A stretch of 64,000 nt of DNA from Lachnospiraceae bacterium (GTDB taxonomy: Bacteria; Bacillota; Clostridia; Lachnospirales; Lachnospiraceae), in assembly GCA_900199595.1 (NCBI GenBank), contig FZRB01000011.1:1-64000 (forward strand), read 5' to 3'. Made by a program: the position numbers and the translations under genes. Positions 62,476 to 64,000 of this stretch are shown piece after piece (the stretch's first letter is position 1; each line of letters begins with the position of its first letter). The notes beneath the pieces are model-generated. The model had not been told where the DNA came from, ran no database searches, and was given only the letters and a program-made list of their open reading frames with translations.

Positions 62476-64000
62476 ATGGCAAATAATAAAGTCTTATCAA
62501 TAGACATTACTAATGAAAGTATAACTATTGTAGAGATCACCGCTTCACAGAAGAAGCAGACCTATATCCATAAGGTTCTTATCTTTGAGACGCCTGAGGA
62601 TAGCTTTGAAGATGGTCAGATCAGAGATTTACAGCGTATAGCTACAGAGATCAGATCTCAGCTTAATGCTGCAGGAGTATCAAACAAGAATGCTATTTTT
62701 GTTATGAACTCTACAAAGATTGTAAATAGAGAGGTTGTTATTCCTTTCGTTCCGGAGAAGAAGGTTGCTCCGCTTATTAATTCTAATGCTTCAGAGTACT
62801 TCCCGGTTAATAATATCGAAGATTATGTAATAGCTAATACCGTACTTGAGTCATTTGTTGACGAAAATGGTGCTAAACAGCTTAGAGTTATGGCTGTTGC
62901 TGCTCCTGAAACTATGGTAAGAAACTATTATGATCTTGCTCAGGCAGCTGGTCTTAAGGTTGTTAATATCGATTATATCGGTAATGCAATGCTTCAGCTT
63001 ATTAAGACTCAGACTACAGAGCAGTCTACTACAATGGTTATTCAGCTTGGATCAGAATCTACTGTACTTAATGTAGTTCATGGAGATAAGCTTTTACTTC
63101 AGAGAACTGTACCTTATGGTACAAATCCTGTTGTCAATGTTGTTATGCAGGAAAAGAATGTTGATGCTACAACAGCAATGACTATGCTTCAGAATGAAAG
63201 AATCATAACAGTTGATTTTGATGATAATGAAGCTACAGGGGCTTTCAGATATCTTATAAATAACATCGGACGTGTTATGGACTTCTATGCTTCAAAGAAT
63301 CCTGACAATCCGATAGATGATGTATTCCTTACAGGTGATGGAGCTCTTATAAGAGGAATAGATGGTCTTTTCAAGATACAGTTAAATGTTTCTACAAGAA
63401 TCATGGATAACCTCTACAATGTTAAGTTTGATCCATCTATAGATACAAGAATCTATAACCCTGTATACTTAATAGCTCCAATTGGTGGTGCTCTTAATCC
63501 TATGGGATTCCCTGTTGCTGGTGCTAAGGGTGGTGCAAAAGTATCAAGTGGCGGTGGTCTTGGACCATTTATTGCTATACTTGTTGTTTCTGCTCTTATA
63601 GCAGCTGGTGCTTCCTTCTACTTTATTAATCAATTAAATGTTTTAAACAATAAAAAAGCTTCTCTTGAAAGACAGATTGAGGAAAAACAGTATATCGAGC
63701 AGATAATTAATGAGAGAGATGCTGCAGAGGCCAGAGCTCTTGATGCAAAGGCTATGGATGATTCCACATATCAGCTTAATGAACAGGCTCTTGAATTTAT
63801 TGGAGAACTTGAGAGTAAGATTCCTTCAAACGTAGTTGTTCAGAGCTTTACTGCAAATGAGTCGTCTATAACTATACCATCTGTTGCACCAACTTATGAC
63901 GATATTGCTGATTTTATCATGCAGCTTAAGACTATTAAGTGCATAGATGATGTTTATGTATCAGGTGTTACTCTTAACACTACTGATGATGGAAATCAGT
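62476..64000 (+). CDS. pilM: PilM-PilN fusion, type IV pilus assembly (partial, runs off window)
   Basis: An open frame of 508 codons from ATG 62476 (behind GAGGGAGG) that reaches the window end without a stop. Residues about 1-345 look like PilM, an actin-like protein (NKVLSIDITNESITIVEI, NREVVIPFVPEKKVAPLI, LNVVHGDKLLLQRTVPYG, DVFLTGDGALIRG). Residues about 346-363 are a Gly/Lys linker. Residues about 364-384 are a transmembrane helix (IAILVVSALIAAGASFYF). From there a coiled coil and a beta region (SKIPSNVVVQSFTANESSIT, YDDIADFIMQLKTI) match PilN. Normally PilM and PilN are separate partners beneath the inner membrane. Confidence 0.85.
   Translation, partial: MANNKVLSIDITNESITIVEITASQKKQTYIHKVLIFETPEDSFEDGQIRDLQRIATEIRSQLNAAGVSNKNAIFVMNSTKIVNREVVIPFVPEKKVAPLINSNASEYFPVNNIEDYVIANTVLESFVDENGAKQLRVMAVAAPETMVRNYYDLAQAAGLKVVNIDYIGNAMLQLIKTQTTEQSTTMVIQLGSESTVLNVVHGDKLLLQRTVPYGTNPVVNVVMQEKNVDATTAMTMLQNERIITVDFDDNEATGAFRYLINNIGRVMDFYASKNPDNPIDDVFLTGDGALIRGIDGLFKIQLNVSTRIMDNLYNVKFDPSIDTRIYNPVYLIAPIGGALNPMGFPVAGAKGGAKVSSGGGLGPFIAILVVSALIAAGASFYFINQLNVLNNKKASLERQIEEKQYIEQIINERDAAEARALDAKAMDDSTYQLNEQALEFIGELESKIPSNVVVQSFTANESSITIPSVAPTYDDIADFIMQLKTIKCIDDVYVSGVTLNTTDDGNQ

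Overview
The window looks like chromosomal DNA of a low-to-moderate GC Clostridia species, most likely a Lachnospiraceae member. The support is the gene order yicC-gmk-rpoZ-murE-priA-def-fmt-rsmB-rlmN-PP2C phosphatase-PASTA kinase-rsgA-rpe-thiN, the pyrH-frr-uppS-cdsA-dxr-rseP-(insert)-ispG-polC block ending in a Gram-positive PolC, the ireB-ruvX-RNase J-ylbF block, the use of TTG/GTG starts, and BspA-like and Big_2 surface proteins. Genus cannot be fixed from sequence alone. Apart from the truncated transposase at the left edge, every gene is on the + strand.

Layout: (1) 1-410, 5' part of an ISLre2-type insertion sequence, cut by the window edge. (2) 414-1277, a DMT-family exporter. (3) 1330-10183, a housekeeping operon behind a near-consensus promoter: RNase YicC, guanylate kinase, RNA polymerase omega, MurE, PriA, deformylase, Fmt and RsmB. 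(4) 10184-10644, a 460-bp gap holding two adjacent, mutually related imperfect palindromes of about 200 bp each; this is the most unusual object in the window. (5) 10654-18309, RlmN, then the phosphatase/PASTA-kinase pair, RsgA, Rpe, ThiN and a divergent sodium/solute symporter. (6) 18579-35838, a bactofilin with a long charged tail, then pyrH-frr-uppS-cdsA-dxr-rseP-ispG-polC, with an AT-rich 5-kb gene for a double YfhO-like membrane protein placed between rseP and ispG.

(7) 35898-48301, an AT-rich cell-surface region: a flippase-like protein, a single-pass protein of unknown function, and two large secreted proteins (2162 and 1188 aa) that share a C-terminal leucine-rich/basic module. (8) 48463-57210, ireB, ruvX, RNase J, ylbF, an MltG-like protein lacking the catalytic domain, three CDP-3,6-dideoxyhexose genes (rfbF, rfbG, rfbH), then a TrmR-like methyltransferase and a U32-family TrhP-like protein. 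In Bacillus the ireB-ruvX-mltG-trmR-trhP genes are close neighbours, so the rfb genes look like an insertion. (9) 57358-64000, a type IV pilus operon: pilB, pilT, pilC, major pilin, and an open-ended frame in which PilM and PilN are fused.

Links between regions: IreB (48463) is the expected substrate of the PASTA kinase/PP2C pair 34 kb upstream. MurE, UppS, the PASTA kinase and the MltG-like protein concern peptidoglycan. The YfhO-like protein, flippase and RfbFGH suggest a decorated cell surface. TrmR and TrhP probably act in sequence on wobble uridine of tRNA. Domain names rest on motif recognition by eye; no database search was run.
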